From Candidatus Odinarchaeota archaeon (GTDB lineage Archaea > Asgardarchaeota > JAGGXT01), in NCBI GenBank assembly GCA_021162905.1, contig JAGGXT010000278.1, positions 1-8,228 of the forward strand: DNA of 8,228 nucleotides, read 5' to 3'. Of the stretch, positions 6,364 to 8,228 are shown piece by piece. The notes beneath the pieces were generated by a model. The model saw only the letters and a list, made by a program, of their open reading frames with translations, was not told the DNA's origin and ran no database searches. Position 1 is the stretch's first letter. The number at the start of each line of letters is the position of its first letter. A program made the translations under genes and the position numbers.

Positions 6364-7816
6364 TATAATTCTAATTTCTCCTGCAACAAGACTCGAAGGA
6401 GAAGCAAAAATATCAATAATACTTGATGAACATGGGAATGCAAAAGACGCGTACTTTCAAGTTATAGAATTGCGTGGATTTGAAAAATTCTGTCAAGGCA
6501 GACCAGTTGAAGAATTACCCAGAATAGTTACAAGGGTCTGTGGTGTTTGCCCTTGGGCTCATCATTTAGCATCAGCTAAGGCAACTGATGTTATTTTTGG
6601 TATAGAGTTACCTAGAACTGCAAAGATGATTAGAGAGATGGGCGAATGTGTACACATAATTCACAGTCATTTAGTTCATTTTTATGCACTTGCAGCACCA
6701 GATTTGCTTCTTGGACCAGATTATGATCCTGCATATAGAAACATCTTTGGGTTACTTAAGGAATTTCCAGAAATTGCAAAGAGTGCATTAATTCATAGAG
6801 GATACGCCAAAAAAATGCAAGAAATAATAGGTGCTAAATCAACACATCCTGTAACTGCAATACCTGGGGGTATGAGCAAAGGAATATCCCCCGAGGAGCA
6901 AAAAGAAATAGAGAAAATGGCAAAATCATGTGTTGAGTTTGCTACTAAAAGTTTTGAGTTATTCGAAAAACAAGTTTTGAAAAGAGATGATACACGAGAA
7001 CTTATTGAGAGCGACACGTATAATCTTCCTACTTATTATATGGGAACTGTAGATAAAAATGGAAAACTAAACCTATATGATGGAATGATAAGAGTTGTTG
7101 ATAGTAAGGGTAATGAAATTGTAAAATTTAAACCAGAAAGGTATTTAGATCACATAGGTGAAGCTGTTCTTGAATGGTCATATATTAAATTTGCATATTT
7201 AAAGGATGTGGGTTGGAAAGGCCTCAGCTTGGATAACGGTAGTGGAATTTATCGTGTGAACTCTCTTGCGAGATTGAATGCTGTAGATGGTATATCAACA
7301 CCCTTGGCAAGCGAAGCTCATGATAGAATGTATGAAGTTTTAGGTGGAAAACCAGCACATAATGCAATAGCTTTTAACTGGGCCAGATTAGTTGAAGTGT
7401 TATATGCAAGTGAACGTATTCTTGAGTTAGTTCAAGATGATGATATTACTGGAAAAGAGTATCGCATACCACTTAGTGAAGTTAAATCTAAAGTTGGCAT
7501 TGGAAGTGTAGAGGCTCCCAGAGGTACATTATTCCACCATTATGAAGTTGATGATAATGGTATCGTAAAAAATGTTAACCTTGTAGTGCCAACAACTCAA
7601 AATAATGCGGCTATCTGTTTAAGTGTCAAAAAAGCGGCAACTAAATTAATAAAGAATGGACAAATCTCTGAGGGTCTTTTAAATAGAATTGAAATGGCCT
7701 TTCGTGCATATGATCCATGCTTAGCTTGTGCCACTCATGCATTAATTGGTAAGATGCCTATGACTGTTGAAATATATGATCACGAAGGTCAATTGGTTAA
7801 GAGGTTAGTTAGATGA
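6344..7816 (+). CDS. mvhA: MvhA: [NiFe] hydrogenase large subunit with processed C-terminus (group 3c type)
   Basis: The 490-residue catalytic subunit binds the NiFe(CN)2CO centre that oxidises or evolves H2. The N-terminal metal motif RVCGVCPWAHH gives Cys66 and Cys69, and the C-terminal motif DPCLACATH gives Cys459 and Cys462. An N-terminal RLEGEAKI segment (16-23) is typical of large subunits. Twenty-five residues follow His465, and in this family such a tail is normally cut off after that His by a dedicated endopeptidase, whose gene starts next. GTG 6344 is the start: an in-frame TAA at 6338-6340 rules out any earlier one, and GGAGG at 6329-6333 is 10 nt upstream. It overlaps mvhG by 20 nt and the protease gene by 4 nt. 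All cluster and nickel ligands are ordinary cysteines (TGC/TGT), with no selenocysteine. Confidence 0.95.
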   Translation: MSEPKNNIILISPATRLEGEAKISIILDEHGNAKDAYFQVIELRGFEKFCQGRPVEELPRIVTRVCGVCPWAHHLASAKATDVIFGIELPRTAKMIREMGECVHIIHSHLVHFYALAAPDLLLGPDYDPAYRNIFGLLKEFPEIAKSALIHRGYAKKMQEIIGAKSTHPVTAIPGGMSKGISPEEQKEIEKMAKSCVEFATKSFELFEKQVLKRDDTRELIESDTYNLPTYYMGTVDKNGKLNLYDGMIRVVDSKGNEIVKFKPERYLDHIGEAVLEWSYIKFAYLKDVGWKGLSLDNGSGIYRVNSLARLNAVDGISTPLASEAHDRMYEVLGGKPAHNAIAFNWARLVEVLYASERILELVQDDDITGKEYRIPLSEVKSKVGIGSVEAPRGTLFHHYEVDDNGIVKNVNLVVPTTQNNAAICLSVKKAATKLIKNGQISEGLLNRIEMAFRAYDPCLACATHALIGKMPMTVEIYDHEGQLVKRLVR

Positions 7817-8228
7817 AAATAATCATTATTGGTCTTGGAAATCCAATACTTGGAGATGATGGAGTAGGCGTTAGAGTTGTAAACATGTTAAAGGAACAAA
7901 TAGATATAGATGACTCTATCGAAATAAGAGTTGAAGATGTAGGTGGTTTAGAATTAGCAGAAATGATTCTAGGTTATGATGCAGCAATTATAGTTGATGC
8001 AGCAATAACTCAGAGATATCCAGTCGGTACGGTGTTTGTAAAGAACATAAACGAGTATCCATATACTGTTCACACCGTAAACCCTCATGATATTAACTTT
8101 ATAACGGGCATTAGTCTCTTTAGAAGATTGTTTCCCGAGAAGATTCCCGATAAAATTATAGTTATTGGAATTGAAATTAATGCTAATAGTCTCAAATTTT
8201 CTAATGTTTTATCCCCTGAGATTAAAAA
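7813..8228 (+). CDS. [NiFe] hydrogenase maturation endopeptidase, peptidase family M52 (3' end outside window)
   Basis: Opens with ATG 7813 inside the mvhA stop (ATGA, 4 nt overlap) and stays open to the window edge: 138 full codons, no stop seen. The N-terminus reads MKIIIIGLGNPILGDDGVG, the classic HybD/HycI/FrcD-type signature. Asp16, Asp62 (in IIVDAA) and His92 (in NPHDIN) match the positions of the nickel-sensing Glu16/Asp62/His93 of E. coli HybD. The likely job is to cut the 25-residue tail from the adjacent MvhA after nickel insertion. GAGG at 7801-7804 gives an 8 nt spacer. M52 proteins are usually around 150-170 residues, so only a small C-terminal part should be missing. A subtype such as FrcD or HycI cannot be fixed from sequence, so no symbol is given. 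Confidence 0.9.
   Translation, partial: MKIIIIGLGNPILGDDGVGVRVVNMLKEQIDIDDSIEIRVEDVGGLELAEMILGYDAAIIVDAAITQRYPVGTVFVKNINEYPYTVHTVNPHDINFITGISLFRRLFPEKIPDKIIVIGIEINANSLKFSNVLSPEIK

Noticed and set aside
6035..7017. Antisense open frames over mvhG and mvhA
   Set aside because: No motif, no ribosome-binding context, and they oppose conserved hydrogenase sequence.
8200..8228. Transcription terminator at the right edge
   Set aside because: The protease frame is still open at 8228 and no hairpin with a T-run is present, so the operon continues.

Overview
The window is AT-rich, almost entirely coding and all on the + strand. It holds nine genes in one head-to-tail array: ferredoxin (korD), korA, korB, korG, hdrA, mvhD, mvhG, mvhA and a 3'-truncated hydrogenase maturation protease. 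Junctions are either overlaps of 4-20 nt or gaps of 3 nt, so the array reads as a single operon. Its promoter should lie in the first ~100 bases, and it runs off the right edge. Frequent ATA and AGA/AGG codons, GGAGG/GAGGTGAT ribosome-binding sites and Mvh/Hdr-type proteins suggest a strictly anaerobic archaeon, perhaps a methanogen-related or TACK lineage. That placement is inference, because no rRNA or other marker gene is present and related clusters occur in anaerobic bacteria.

Layout: 1-106 is a candidate promoter and leader. 107-2965 encodes a four-subunit 2-oxoacid:ferredoxin oxidoreductase (D-A-B-G) of the 2-oxoglutarate type. 2958-4910 encodes a full-length HdrA flavoprotein (FAD plus several [4Fe-4S] clusters). 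4914-7816 encodes the [NiFe] hydrogenase MvhDGA (group 3c type). 7813-8228 begins an M52-family endopeptidase that would process the large subunit. All proteins look soluble and cytoplasmic.

Proposed joint function (inference): MvhAG exchanges electrons with H2, MvhD carries them to HdrA, and HdrA's FAD may split or merge them. The Kor enzyme either consumes reduced ferredoxin in reductive carboxylation of an acyl-CoA or supplies it by oxidising a 2-oxoacid. HdrB and HdrC, the usual high-potential branch, are absent from the window, so Kor sits where HdrBC would be expected.

The most unusual sequence signal is at two translation starts. korA has no in-frame ATG, GTG or TTG that preserves its conserved N-terminus, and mvhD has none that places a start at its ribosome-binding site. 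In both cases a GGAGG lies 8 nt before an ATT (korA) or ATA (mvhD) codon. Both sites share one geometry: GGAGG, 2 nt, TAA of the upstream gene, 3 nt, AT[T/A], with the downstream gene in the same frame as the upstream gene. This suggests non-canonical initiation, or less likely stop-codon readthrough making ferredoxin-KorA and HdrA-MvhD fusions.
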